Positions 1 through 13,749 of a stretch of 64,000 nucleotides of DNA are shown here, piece by piece. Both the position numbers and the translations under genes were made by a program. Below the pieces are notes generated by a model. The model worked only from the letters and a program-made list of their open reading frames with translations, was not told the origin of the DNA and made no database searches. How positions within the stretch are numbered: position 1 is the first letter of the stretch; every line of letters begins with the position of its first letter. Source of the DNA: Montifringilla adamsi (taxonomy: Eukaryota > Chordata > Aves > Passeriformes > Passeridae); contig JAGGNK010008670.1 of NCBI GenBank assembly GCA_017590115.1, positions 6,071,677-6,135,676 of the forward strand, written 5' to 3'.

Positions 1-2180
1 TATTGAAAGTGTTTCCAAAGCCTTAGAGACTGTGACTCTACATCTTCAAAATGCTCAAGTACATATACAAAATGCACAATGCCACTCATTAAAAACCCAC
101 ATTTTTTACTGGTGTACATGCCTCTGTCTTTATATAGACTATAGGTTTAACTAGGTTATATCTAAGTTCAGCAATTCTTTCAGCTTAGCACCAGTAAAAC
201 ATGGCCTATTCCATCCATCCACCCAACTGAAGTTTTTTGTTATCTCACACTTGAGCTTCTGCTGCCCCTGACAAAGGCAGTCTCACCCCACTCAGAACCA
301 CTTAAAATCCTTCTGAAAAGGTGACTGGCTTTTGTCTTGCCATGTCTCTTTGTATTCCTGCACCAGCTTCACCTTCTAATGCCTCAAACATAACACACTT
401 ACCAGGCTTCTCTTTTATTAGCCAAGAAGGGCCTTTGCACTTTGCTTATCACTGATTTGGTACCAGAGAGCAACTCCAGCTCCCTCCAAATGGCTAATGA
501 TGCACTTGATGTATTTTCTGATGAGCATCAGCATGCTTTCTCACACAGTGCTCATTATGAAAGCTGTTCCTAAATTCACAAGTCTCCTTTCAATCCCTTT
601 TCAAAAGTCTCCCTTTCCATGTCAGCTCAAAAACTGAGTGTTCAATAGCTCCAGGTCAATTTTTCTTCCATGAATATATAATGGCTTTCTGAATTCACAT
701 CAACTTTTAGCATTACCATGTCCTGAGGCAAAAAAGTCTGCAGGACTATTCTAGGAAAAAAAAAAACCCACCAAAAACCCGTGTTTATTTTGGATATCAC
801 CTTTTAGTTTCATTTGATGCCTTTAGTCTTTGCAGTAGAGCAACAGCAATCACTCCCTAATTACCTTCACCACAGTGCTCGCCAATTTACAAATCTCTCC
901 CATCCCCTCCCTCAGCTGTTAATGGGTTCCTGACGCTAAAACTGGAGACCACTCGACTGCCTAATGAAACTCCTCCACTGCCAGTTCTGACTGTGGGGAT
1001 GATCCAACTTGTAACCCCAAGCAAACACCTCGCTAAGTTTCTAGAAAAGGCTTTAAAAGAAATAATTTTGGTTTTTTTCTCATCAGCAGGACAGGCTTCT
1101 GGAATTGTTCTGCCCCAAGAACATTAGATGCTGAGTCCAGTGTACAAAGAAAGCTGTCAGCAATACTAATTTCTGCTGCCAGGAAAAGAGAGGTGCTCCA
1201 TGTCACCCAGACCATGGCAGCAGGAGGGGACAGACAGTGAGGAACACTGAGGAATGTCAAATCCTCCCCCACTGCTGCGTTATTCCATCTCCACGCCTCG
1301 TCTCACTGCCGTGAAAAATGAATTGGATTTTTCTCTCGAGGGCTGAACTTCACTGAGGATGACGAGGTGGCTGTGACGAACCAGAAACCTGCAAGGAAGC
1401 TGCAGACCTGGCTCCTGTGCACTTCAGCAGCAGCTCCAACACAACTGCTGTTAGAGCCTAATCTGCCTCTGGTCCAATTCCTTATTCTGCAACAGCAGAA
1501 AAAAAAGTCATCAGTTCCTGCTTTGGGTAGCAAAAGGGAATGGCTGTGTAAGGAGGTTCAATGCACATGCCTCCGTTAATTTACTAGATGAGCAACTTCC
1601 ACATGATACAGCACAGCAGTAGTGTCCTAATAAATTCATATTTTTCAGTCAGGAAATGCATTTTTGGTACAGATTTGAAGCTGACTGAGACATAAATTAA
1701 TGAGATTCTCTACCAGTGATTTTATTTCCTTTGAGCATGAACCAATAAGAACTTTGGTAAACACACTGAAAGGTCCTATGGTTTCACTGCTTTATGGTTT
1801 AATAATTTTATATCCTTTTCTGAGATGTCTCACATCTGTTTACAGAACTGCTGCCTACTGAGTCACAGATATTTCCAGAGCCCCAGCCACACTAGACCAC
1901 TGTTATTTTTCAGTCTCCAAAAGAAGCAAGATAATCATTAACTATAGCAGCAGGGAAAATAAAATCCATGCTGCCTCACTAAGTTAACACTGCACATCCA
2001 ATAAAAATAATCATTTTTAAAATTATAAAATCATTCAAACAATTTTATCTTTGACGTTTCCCATAGTTTCTCTCACTACACTTAGCCATTTTTTCATGTT
2101 TCTCTTAACAAGGCTTGCATGAGCTGACCTAGTTTATTTGCACTCCTCCCAAACTGTGAAGTAGAATGTGTTAACATAAA
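1..2180. other. Gene-free AT-rich stretch, probable intron
   Basis: I see no exon, RNA gene or recognisable transposon here. The base composition is AT-rich with very few CpG. A run of 11 A followed by CCCACC lies near 751. A consensus-like donor on the minus strand (CTG|GTAAGT) occurs at 403/402, but no purine-rich acceptor complement lies at a usable distance to its right, so I do not call an exon. The stretch is best read as part of the first intron of the minus-strand transcript that starts at 27.1 kb; that is inference from promoter orientation and strand composition. Confidence 0.5.
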
Positions 2181-2184
2181 CCAA

Positions 2185-2715
2185 ATGGTCCCAGTCACTT
2201 TGAAACAAGCTTCTCCTCTGCCAGCTACTCACCCTCTGCCACCTCTGTCTACTGCCTTGACACTTTCCAGCCATTTTTCCTCCCCGGCCTTTGCTGCCGC
2301 CTCCTTTGTTCTCAAATCCCACCACCCCAAATGCCTGATAACTCCCTGCTTTTTATCCCGAGGGGTGACACCTTCTTCCCCCTGGCAGCCCCAAGCAGTG
2401 GGGCTCCCCTTTAGAACCGATTGCTCCTCACCTCCAGGGTGCCAACCACACCAGGTGGGAACGCAGCTGCCGTGCTGCCAAGAGCTGCTCAGCAGGCACA
2501 GGGAGCCTGGCTCTGCCTGCTCTTCACCTGGCCACACTTTGCTTCCCAGCCGTGCCATCGGCCACCGAGCTGCCATGGGATAATGCCACTGCTCCCCACC
2601 ACATCCTGCAGAGCAACTGAACACCCCGGCCCATGGGAGAAAGCCCAGCTTGGATTTAATGCCAAAACCTGGAGGAGAGGTCAGTGTATCACCCATCTAT
2701 CCCACGGCTAAACCC
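2185..2715. other. Unexplained pyrimidine-rich, GC-elevated patch
   Basis: This half-kilobase is clearly richer in C and in CT runs than its flanks and therefore has long open frames on both strands (132 codons on plus from 2185, 155 codons on minus from 2696). Open frames on both strands over the same bases are what low stop-codon density produces, and neither translation looks like a known domain. I find no CR1 3' end motif. It could be an old repeat copy of a family I do not recognise, or simply a local isochore fluctuation. Confidence 0.3.
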
Positions 2716-2719
2716 GAGA

Positions 2720-5700
2720 GTGAGAACTTCATCCTCTGCTCCAGCGGAAGTGGCGCTGCCATCCCTGGCATATGGTATTACTCAGGTTACTATTTTCATC
2801 TTTGCTAAAGCTGCAGCTATGGTAAGATAACAGCCCAAAAATTTCATAGTATGACATGAGGGGGAGGAAAAAAAGAATTAACAAAGAAGAAACAAGTCAC
2901 AGTAGTGAGGAAAAGGCCTATAAAACATTTGTACTGTTGTGGCTTTGTTCTGCTATTTAGAAAAAAAAAAAAAAACCAACACTAAACAACGTTGAAATAA
3001 GCTGCCTGAAGCAAGCTATTTTTGTGTTTCCTCTAGTTTAATGACTCCTCATTTCCTCACTCCAGAGGCATACCTGTAAGTGCCACAGGCCAGAGAGGAG
3101 CAAATAAGCACCTGTGGTAGTTAGGAGCAGAAAATGCAGCAAATGGAGCCTATTAAGTGCAAGCCTGAAGGACAGATTGTGAACTGCCAACAGGGGAACC
3201 AATGAGGAAATCATATGGAGATGTGAGAGTCTGCCACTCACATAAAATAACTTTCATTTCTTTAAAATTACCTTAACTGCACACTCCTATGGTAGCAGTT
3301 CACATCCAGAAATCATCATGGAGTTTGTTTCTTTACTAAACAAACTGCCTCGTACTTATCCTCGAGTTTCATGGAAGTTGTTTCAGCTGTTGTGGCTCTA
3401 GAGGAGAGCAGATAAATCCACAGGAGCTTGGAACAATAGCATACTTAGAACACAAAGGAACTATACCTAGTGCACGTGGCTGTGACTGTAAAATACACCT
3501 CTCCCAGCACATTTGTGACCAACACATCAAATCCACAGCAACAGATTGGTCCACCATAGTGGAACTGCCAGGTTAAACTTCAACATGCATTTTCCCTTCA
3601 TGACTGAAGGCTGAACAGCTACAGAAGGATATTGGAGAAATACATCTTATTCCAGTACTGACTAGCAGAGAATTTCCCCTCACACTCTGCACCGTGATAA
3701 TTTGAAATTCTTACAATGGCAAATACTGTTGCTTGTATTGCAAGGTTTTGGGTTTTTGTTACAGATGTGAACCTTTACCCGTTCTCTCTGCAAACACACC
3801 AAGGACTTGGCTAAACCAGGTCAAGGGCTGAACATGAAACACCACATCAAACCACCATGCCAGGCAAAAGGATGAGCTGGTACAAAATTATGTTGCCAGA
3901 TTGGATTTGCACAGAAAAAAATCCTTAAAGGAGCAGCTGTGATCTGGCACACACCCGGTTTGCTCAAACACTGCTGCTCCTCCAAAGGCAGGGTATCAGT
4001 TGTGCCCTTGCTGATTTCCTGGTAATAAGCACAGTTACAAAAAGCACACTCACCCATTAGCACAAAGATGGAGCTCTGGCCTAAGGCCAGTCTTGCTTGG
4101 GTTTTTATGGTGTTTAGGTAACTAAAGTATCTAAATCTCCCCATCAGACTGAAAACAGGACACAGAATGCAAATAGGATTCTCATTTTCCATTTGGCCAC
4201 TTACAAAGCAATTGCTACTGGAAGCATGAACTGTCATGTAGAGATTTGGGGTTCTCAGATACGTGCCCTCTGAAACTGTACAGTTGACTACAGATGTTGC
4301 TCAAGACAATGAAAAAATACCAGAATCTCCCACTGCCACACAGAGCTTATCATTTCCAGGAACACACAGCTCAATGAAATGCAACAGAAAGTCATCACAG
4401 ATCAAAAACACATCCAACCACAAATCCAACACCTGCCCCAAGTCCAACCACACTCTGCTGCACAAGATGTCACAGATGTCACAAGCTAGGAGAACTAATT
4501 CAGTCCCCTCCACACAAACACATGACTTTGCTGGACTGAACAGCTCAAAGATTCAGAGCCTCTCCACCTGCTACTCTTTTCTTAATTCATTTGGTAAACT
4601 GACACATCCCCTCCCCCTAAGCCATAACTAAAAATTATAATTAACAAGATGATGACATAGGAGGTCTTAATCAGTACTAATTCTTGTGTTCTTGCTTGCT
4701 GAGAAAAGAAGGTAAATTTCATTCTGAATTTTTCTCAAATAACTGCAGACATTCAGCACAGCCTCCTGAGATCTTTGCTTTCACTAGTGTTATAAAAAAG
4801 CAAGTTTCATAAGTGAAATAATAAAGAAATAATCTAATGAACAGGAAGCCAAACCTCCATGGCATACAGGATAACACAAAATCACACTGCAGGCACCAAA
4901 CCTGCACCAATGTCCATGCCTGTTTCCCACTTTTTAAGGGAAGACTACCAAAAATCTCTTGCCTTTGCAGTAAAGTGTAACTGGTCACAGGTTCTCTGAA
5001 GGATCACAGGTGTGACGTGTCTGAAACTAGACAGATAAATGACAAATGGGCTATGATGACTACATGTATCAAATAAAAAGCACCAGAAATGCTCTCCCAC
5101 AAATACACACACATATTTTAATCTTCAATACATTGAAGTGTGGTACTGCAACTGTCAATACTACATTTAACTGGGTGGAGGCTGCTGTTGAATAATGCAA
5201 TGCATTAGCTCCCAAACTAGATTACATTTTTTGCCTTAAAATGTAACCATTTTGTCCAGCTCAACAAGGATGAGGACAATGAGAAAGCATCCAAAACATA
5301 AATAAAAATTGCTACCCCAACATACTGTTCCCAGAACATACTCCAAAAATAGACCTGTCTACAAAAGCAACTCTGTCTCTTAGATGATCAAAAACTCTGA
5401 CAAATGGGCAACTAATCATACATGCTGCCTCTGATGGGGAAGATCATGCTTTAAAAAAAAGTCCACTAGTCCATGCCCAAAGGTGGAACTACAGTGTAGC
5501 TTGTATACCCACTACCCAGTGTCTTCTAGAAATTAATGTGGTGAATTAATTTAGGCAAGTATTCCCGTAGCTCTCAACAGTTTTCAATGAAACCATTAAA
5601 TGTTCTGCTCAGCTGAGTTCACTGTGAGCAAACACAGTGCTGAAAATTTCACTTTCCCTTCCCACTTTGAAACCTGTAACTTAAGTAACCAACCTTGACC

Positions 5701-5840
5701 ATTCATTCCAAGTAAAAAAAACCCTCTGAAACTGGCTAAAAACCCCTGAAACTGACACACCCAATGCAATCCAAAAGGACAAAAAGTAACTTCCTTCAAT
5801 TGTGGTGTAAAGATAAGGTACCAGTTAAAAAACACTCATA
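2720..5840. other. Gene-free intron-like stretch
   Basis: There is no supported exon or repeat. A run of 14 A lies at about 2960. At 4470-4490 the nonamer ATGTCACAG/A is tandemly doubled. Everything else looks like unique AT-rich sequence with scattered chance open frames. Confidence 0.5.
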
Positions 5841-5841
5841 T

Positions 5842-6228
5842 TTAAGTTATTTTAATGATAGCAAAATGTTTCACATACCCTCCAGCAACAACCCCCAAAT
5901 GATCAATCTGCACACCCTTTACCTCAGTAGCTCCTTGCTCCAGGGCTGTTCCCAAAGCCAATTCAATTCTTCCCAAGAGCTGTCTTCCCTTCAGTGTTAC
6001 CTTTCCCTCCCCATGCTTAAAACACACTCCAGTAGTATTGCTGTCAATCCCTGCCTGACCTGCTGACGAAACTTCAGAACCTTCTCTTATCAGATCTGTC
6101 CACAAGCCACCCAAAGCATGACAAGATTTTCTCCCAGTAAAGGCTGGGATCAAAGCCAATGGCATTGTCAGCATGAACTGGGACACGGAGGAAGTCAGCG
6201 CAAGATGGGACGTCTCAAACCGAGCCAC
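5842..6228 (-). other. Unassigned minus-strand open frame with codon-like bias
   Basis: This is a 128-codon open frame on the minus strand. Its last 55 codons, roughly 6006-5842, have G in the first codon position in nearly half of the codons and much less G in the second position, the usual signature of coding sequence. The translated second half is rich in Gly, Leu, Val and charged residues and has no low-complexity tract. A donor-like site (GAG|GTAAAG) lies at about 5925. I recognise no domain, and the plus-strand pyrimidine richness could produce the same G-first pattern by chance. It could be an exon, a decayed retrocopy or an accident. The upstream end is not defined by a convincing acceptor or a start codon in good context. 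Confidence 0.2.
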
Positions 6229-6239
6229 AGCTCAACCAT

Positions 6240-8180
6240 CATGAGCAATAAATGAAAACAGAAGTCCTTTCTCCTTTGGGAGCCATTTATTTTCATAAGA
6301 CATGAAGCCTGATTTTAAATTGTTCTGAGTCACAGTCAGATCCACACTTCAATGCATGCAAGATGATTAATATCTCTTGAGAACATGGCATTATTTTGAG
6401 CTTCAGAAAACACAGCAATGTGAGGAAACTAGACCGGGAGACACCCAACAAAGGGACAGAGCTGGTTAAAGCTTAATTTCTTCCCTGCAACCAGGGTCCT
6501 AAGGAGCTTTTCTTACTCCTGTGTGTATCAAAATCCCAGTAAGAGTTTGCTCTTCTGACCCCAGCAGGGTTAGAGATTTAAACCCTCTGAGGCCTTAAAT
6601 CCAGACAGCAATGAGAACAGCTCTGTCTAGGTGTTCCTAAAATCCTCACTGTGGCATCCCTAGAAAGATAATCCTGGACATGTTTCCAATACAAAGGGAT
6701 GCTCTGGTTGACCTAAGTTGCTGCTGAATTTCACATGGAAAAACTGCCTCTGAAAAACACCATTATGAGGACTTCACTTAGCAAGACTGATGGGAGTCCA
6801 GGAATTTTAATTGCACCACACATTATATTGCTGTACTATTTAAATAATTATTTGCATATCATTTATTTCAATTATTTTCATGCCTTTCACAGAAGTCAGG
6901 GTGTTTTAATAAAAGGTAAAAATAAATACTATTTCACACAAAGCAATTTTACAGGAACCTCACAGTGAATTAATTTCAAGCCAATATAATGAACACAAAA
7001 TAAAAATTGCCCCATAAATAATGAAGTCCCTCAATCTTCCCATGCCACCCCATTCCAGCAATCATACTGGTTCACTAAATAATACTGGAATTACTACAAT
7101 AATTTCCACCATTCAAATTAAACAGAATGCAACCATTTCATTTACACACACAAATGTCCACAGCACATGAGAGCAGACATCCAGCCTGCAGTCAGAAAGA
7201 CACCAAGTTTTGAAGTCTGTTTGGACAATATTCAGAATCTTACAAATTTTCCACCTCAAAACACAGCTTGCACAAATGTATTTTAAAAAAAAAGTTCAAG
7301 CTGGAATGATTCAGGGTTTAAAAAAAAAAAAAAAGATATTGCCCTGCTCCTCCTGAGCTGTTCACAGTTGATTTTTGTTATAAAATTTCTAACAATAACC
7401 TTAGAGAAAATCATCATACTAACACTAGGGTCAGAACATAGAAATTAGTGGACACTCCACACCACAGAGAATCCAGTGTGGCCTCAGACTTGGATAAAGT
7501 TGAATGGGTTTGGGGAACTGGTTGCTAAATTGGAAATGGGTGAAGAATGGGTTTTTATTGAGGAAAGCCAACACTGGAGAGAGAGGGGTACAAGTTACAT
7601 TACTACCATCAAAACCAATTTTGCTCAGGCAATAAGGAGGTGTTTGGGTGGAAAACAGCACATCATTATTTTATGGGTTTTTTTGTTAAACAAACAAAAA
7701 AACTCTGAATGCATATTCATGAGAGATAAGATTTGGCCAACTGAATAACTTGCAAATTTCAGTACATAAATACAGCAGAAAAACATCCAGCAGTCTACCT
7801 TAGAGTATTAAAAAAACCCCAAACCAACAACAAATGAAACATAAGTATTCTATTAAACCAGTCTGAAATATACCTGATGCAATTTCTAAGTTTCTCCTTA
7901 TTTCAACCAACTTTGTTGTAATGAAGAGAAATACTGGCATATATTTGTAGAACTACATATTGTGGCACTTGCACCTGCTATTTCGTTCTTGCTCCAGTAG
8001 GTAAAACCAGTGATCCTGCAAGAACACACACTTGTCACACAGCAGACACAATTACCTCATTTAGGCCACTAGTGACCAATTTTGAGAGATTCTTGTCTAC
8101 ATGTCCTGTGGAAATAGATTCAAAACATTCTTCAGTATACTGGGATTTTGTTTACTCATGTTTAACAAATTACTCGTTTA
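6240..8180. other. Gene-free intron-like stretch
   Basis: This is unique AT-rich sequence. An A run of about 14 lies at 7320, and an A/C-rich tract (A-rich then CCCCAAACCAAC) at 7809-7830. I see no exon, and no transposon ends. Confidence 0.5.
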
Positions 8181-8186
8181 CTTTTG

Positions 8187-8222
8187 GATTTAAATCTAAA
8201 CTATGATTTAAATCTAAACTAT
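8187..8222. repeat. Perfect 18-bp tandem duplication
   Basis: The 18-mer GATTTAAATCTAAACTAT occurs twice head to tail without a mismatch, and a third copy begins (GATT) directly after. Perfect identity suggests a recent slippage or duplication event in unique intron-like sequence. No function is implied. Confidence 0.9.
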
Positions 8223-8224
8223 GA

Positions 8225-11200
8225 TTCTGCTCCTTAGCAGCTTAGAACTACACTGCGCAGAAAGTGGGTTTTTTTTTTCATTTTTTCAGAATTTTATTGA
8301 GACACATTGACTGTTTTTAAATAAATAACCAATCAAAAAAAGGCCACCAAGGACACCCCAAGTCCCACTTTATCATAAGCATTAGTGATCTTTCAAGGCC
8401 AAATCCTGCAGGTGAGGAGACAAAAACCTAAAATTTGGGAATCCCCCAAAACTGTCCTAACAACAGAGGGAGCCCCCCACTGCTGGGATGACACTTGCTC
8501 TGCAGATGCAGCTCTCACTTCCACCATCCCAATACACACTCACCACCACAATAAAAGTGTTATTAATAGCCTGATGCAAAGCTTTTCCTAGACATGTCTA
8601 GTCTCTCCTGCTTTTCAACAACCATTAGGAGACACAAATCCTAAACCACTGAACATTGTTATACAGCTACTTCCTTGGGAAAATACATTTGAAAAAGCCT
8701 CCCATCATCCCACTGCCCCTGCTCATTTTATTTGCCTTGCTCTTAGCCCTCGCTCCACTGCTCCTCTTCCTAGCTCTGAGATTTATTAACTTGAAAAAAC
8801 GTGATTTCAGTGTTTCTACTAAAGCAATGCTCAGCAGATGTCTCACATCTCTATTTATACAACTCTAGAACTGGTAATAAACATGATTTTCCTATTGCCA
8901 CACTACATTTTTTCATGAGACATCATTCCTCGTCTCTGTTTACCAAGAATTACGTCGGCCACAACGAAGTCCTTCTCCCACATTATTACAGCACATAACA
9001 AGGGTTTGGAAGGCTGACTGGAAACTTGTTACTGTACATGAAAGAATTCTTAATGGTTAAGGATTGGCATTCTCCTCCCTGTGCCTGTGGAGAGCAGGGC
9101 TCCTCAGAGGTGTGCAGGAAGGTGTCTGAGGGAAGGGAGATGCCTGGGAAGGCATCAGGCATAAACACAGCCTTTCAGAGCTTATTTCCACCCAGATCCC
9201 AACCACAGTGACTTTCACAGGGCTGTGCCAAAGACATTTGTCCAGGACCAAGAGCGTGGTTCCTAAATGACGTCAGATGTCTGGGCAGTCAGCCAGCTTC
9301 CTATGGAAGTGATTTCAATATTGCTGGACTTCAGTCTAATTGCATTTATCATATGATTATTTATGTAAGGAGCCAGCAGCTTGTAGAGGTAACCTGTATT
9401 CTTGAATCTAATAAAATAAAATATGTTTTGAAAATACGAAGAAAGAGATAGATTGAGCTAACCAGAAATCATATTAAAGTTTCATGCCTTCCTTTAAAGC
9501 CACTTATTTCAGAAAGGAACAGATGTTAGCCAAGACAAATACCATCCTTGCTCAACTGGGACTTGGAAAGCCTGATGCAAAGTACAGTATTTTCTCACCT
9601 GCAAATTCACAATTGTTCCATACCTACAGTTATACACTGAATGTAAAGTCTTGCCCCCTCTACTCATGCCTCATAGCAGGTTCTCACTGCCCCAAGGCTT
9701 TGCATAAAACTTCTTCATTTCAGCCTTTGTGACCTTTCTCTTAAAATTTTTCTGGAACACACAAAAATCTTCATCCAACCCACCAAAAAACCAAACAAAT
9801 TTGGAGATAGTTATTCCACATTCTGAAATTACCATTTCTCCTCCCAGACAACATAACATCAGTAATTCCATGCACACTTTCCCCTCTCTCTATCCCTTCC
9901 CTACTGCACAATTTTTTCATTGAAGTTCAACCTGCACACAACAAGGCACAATTAAACCCCAGAACACTGATGTCCCATAGGCAGTGCCACATCAGGTGGC
10001 CATGTCCTGTAAAACACTCGTGACCCTAAATCAGTTGATTGTTAACAGACAGATCAAGGAAGCTGGTGAAGTTCCCACCACGTTAAGGCAGGGCACTGAA
10101 CTCGGGTATTCATGGAATCTGTGTTCCAAAGGGAAGAGCAAGAAACAGAATTAATGCTACTTCTCCCCTTCCTCTACATTCTTATGGCCCTGGTCTTCTC
10201 TTCCAGTCCTCTAAAAGGAATTATGCCTTTACAACACCCCAGTTCAGATATCAAATTCTGGCAGGGTGTTTCCAAGGTCTTTGCTGTCCTTTCTGATCAT
10301 CCCTGTCTCCTAAATAACAGCTCAGAAGTTCAGTGACAAACAACAACAGAAGAACAACAGAAAAGACTCCATCCTTCAGCAGTGATTTCAAGATTCACTG
10401 TGTGTCTGGAGGACTGTAATAACCATGAGCAGATTCCCTTTCTGTTCACTGCAAATCTCAAAACCTTTCTATGGAAATCTCCCTTTTTTCCCCATAAATT
10501 AAATTTGGATCATTCTCTAAAAATATAAATAGGAAACACAATATTAAAAAAACTCAAAACCTACACACACAGAACAAATTTTCCTCTGTGGCATTTTTTT
10601 GGACAGGATGTATTTGCAGCAGTGTTAATCACTCATCATTAGGAAGTGTACAGTGCAGGAACCGTGTGTGAAGTGTTTGAAGGCATTTGCAATTTTGGAG
10701 AAAAGTGTTTGTTAAAAATGTTTTGTCATAATTTGTTAGGTATGTCACAAATGTTAGGTAGCATTGATGTATTTTATTTCCAACCCTGTTCTGCTATTTT
10801 TACACTTTTGCCTGCAAACCAATTAATGGGTTTTTGTCATTTATCGCTTTTTAATACAAAACACCTTCTCCACAGTAAGTGGTTCACCAGCCTGAACAGT
10901 CTATTAGAAATGCAAAAACTAAGGCTACCTATGTCAGATTTATGTTTTACACAATAGCCCTACCAACAATAAAAAAACCCCAAACCAACAAAACAAATCC
11001 AAAACAAAACCAAGCCAAAAATATCCCCTGCCGACACAAAGATCATATCTTTGCCAAACTTCAAGCACATGTTCTCAAACAGGAAATAAAGCTTTTCAAG
11101 AAAAATTTTTAATAGGTAAAAAAAAAAAAAAGAAACCCAAAAAACAACTGACTAGTATTTCTTGTTGCTGTTATCACAAAAACTGACCTATTCCGGCTAA

Positions 11201-13150
11201 TTTGGCAAGAAAAGGGAGCCTACTCAATACAAACCTTATCACGCAATGTTTTGGCCTACTTATAAAAAATTATTTGTGATCCAGTTTCCTCAGCAGAGTT
11301 GTTTTTACGAAGCTTTTCCCCACTGCAACCACATTTCCACTGGGACCATAACCAGAAGTGATCACATAAGCAACTGAGTTTCTGTGAGGGCCATGACCCC
11401 ACTCTCAGCTTCCTTTGTCCATCCTGAGCCACCTCTGTGATGGAGGCAGAGGGATGGACAACCCCACGCACAGGGAAAAAAAAAAAAATAAGCATTTCCA
11501 AGTTTTGTCAAGGATGTTGTCAAGATTAGGCCCAAAACAAAGTCCCAGACCAAAGCAAACCCCCCGAAAATTAGGAATCAAGATCTACAATTCCAGATGC
11601 CAGTTGGTTTTTGCCTATGGAAAACAGAAGCTGTGACAAGCCTTATTTTGGAAAATTCTAACACAGAACACCACCTCTGATGGAGCCCATGTTCAGTTGC
11701 TGCAGTTATTTTGATGTTACCACTGTGTGTTCATGGAGCAGCTCACACATATATTTATTGTCTGACTCCTCTGGTAAATTAGTGTATGTAATTTCTATGC
11801 AGTAGAGCCATCTTTTTTAGTCAGTTGTAATAAATAGAGCTGCACAGCATTCCACAAGACAACAAAAGGATAACAGATCCAAATACAGCTATTTGAAGAC
11901 AGTTCTTGGCTAAATAAGAAGTTAAAAAAAACACATAATGGATATAGCTTAATCCTCAACCACCTCACAACAGGCACACAAAGGACACTTCACAGGTAAA
12001 CAGAGAACAGCAAGCATTTAAAAATTGTCCAGTTTGGTTTATAATTGATTTTTTAAGCCACATTCTGCTTTTGACTTCAGATATTTTGGGACCAGTTACA
12101 CAGGGGGAGGAAAAAAAAAAAAAGTCATTTTTAGCAATTTATAATTACACAGCCACACTCTTTTTAAGAGCAGGCCCAAGGCTGTGTGCACAGATCTAAC
12201 TCTTTTTTTCTCCACACATACATTATGCAATGCAATGTGATAAATATGTAACCATGGAGGCACACACTGTGTTGCAAACAGGACACACAGCTCCTGGGTG
12301 ACCCAGGAGAAGGCAGGCTACACCACATGCTAGCTGTGATTCCCTCCCCCTATTTCTTTTTCATAATGGTCCGGGCACTTGTTCTGCAGCCTTTTTATAC
12401 CATCTCCTCTCTGAGGTATGTAAATAATTTAGTCAACAGCAATGCATTATGCAATTTATTTTCAGCCAACAGCACAGCCTTCGTTAGGTGCAATTCATGG
12501 GAAGAAGCAGTTAATTATGGTAATTCATCTGCAGACCTAGGTGAGCAATTCCACTGTTATTCTGCTATCCTACTTAATATGCATGTGCTGTATGAGAGCA
12601 GTTAAATGGCAACTTTCAAGGCTGACATCCCAAACCCTGATTCCATAACAAGCTTTGAACCTGGGCTTAAGGCAGAGCTACAGTAAACAGGGCTTCTGGG
12701 AGGCGAAGGAGTCAATTTACACAAAACAACTTGCAAGCTCAGGGTTTAAGGTAGTCTAGTGAATAGACCTCTACCAGATCCTAGAAATAATTCTATGCTA
12801 TTGTATTGCACTATTTGTGGAATGGTATGTGATCATATAATTAGAGATCATATAGTACATTCACACAAAGAATACTTTAGGGCTTGCCGGGGAGGGGGGA
12901 GGGGACCTCTTTTAAAAAAGAAAATTACATTATCTGGAAATTCAGAGCCAATTTCAACAACTCAGAAATGCTACCAGAGAGCTTTTTCTTCACAAACTTT
13001 TCTATAGAAAAAAACATTTTAGGTCGGATTTCTGCCTGAGGAAGAAATAGCTCCAAAAAAAACCAGCTGAGGCTTTAAGTCATTAAGGTGTTAAAAGCCT
13101 AAATAAAACATTTAGGAAAATAGACTGAAATATGTGCAAATATTAAAAAA
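8225..13150. other. Gene-free intron-like stretch with A/C tracts
   Basis: No exon is supported. A T run of about 11 lies at 8267, and A runs of 12-13 lie at 11119, 11478 and 12112. A long A/C-rich tract of mixed AAAAC and CCAAA units spans about 10969-11020. The remainder is unique AT-rich DNA. Confidence 0.5.
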
Positions 13151-13159
13151 TATAATGAT

Positions 13160-13745
13160 TTCTAAACTGTAGCTCTATGATTGCAATGACAGGGAGGCAA
13201 AGACAGCATTTGGTTCAGAAGCAACACTGAAGAAGTGCTTTGAACAGGTGTAGGAAGAATGCCATGGGTTTGGAGGAGAGAACGAAGAGCAGGTCCCAGG
13301 GAGGGTGGCAGGTTCCTGGAGAAGGTTAACCCCTGTGTTGAGGGGAAGACTCCAAACTCTTCTGTCCAGAGGCCACCCTGAGTGTCCTTGCTGTGTCCTG
13401 CCCTTGGGGTGACAGCCTGGCCCGGGCACTCCACACCCGCCCTGGGCAGCCTTGGGAGGAGAGCCCTTGATCCTGGGGCTCCTCTCCGCTGCACCTCACC
13501 TCCGCCCTTGCGCAGCCCTCTGCAGACTTCACAATCCGGTTAAATGACCCAGCTTGCATAACTTCCAAGAGCACACAGCTACCGAAGGGCAGGCTCCTGC
13601 CAAATCCCTGCCCTCCCCTGGGAAGCACATCAAATCCTGCAGAAACCACTGGAGCTCCACACGCTCTGGAGAACCAGCGCCCAACTCGGACAACTCTGTG
13701 CGTACAGCCCTGGTCTTCAGCTACAAACCAAGCCTGGAAACCTGA
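13160..13745. other. GC-elevated patch without assigned function
   Basis: GC content and CpG count rise between about 13260 and 13690, and three overlapping minus-strand open frames (84, 107 and 110 codons) plus a plus-strand one occupy the same bases. Overlap of several frames shows stop-poor composition rather than one gene. CpG are more frequent than in the flanks but far below the two islands. It may be a regulatory element or an old GC-rich repeat; I cannot decide. Confidence 0.3.
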
Positions 13746-13749
13746 AAAC

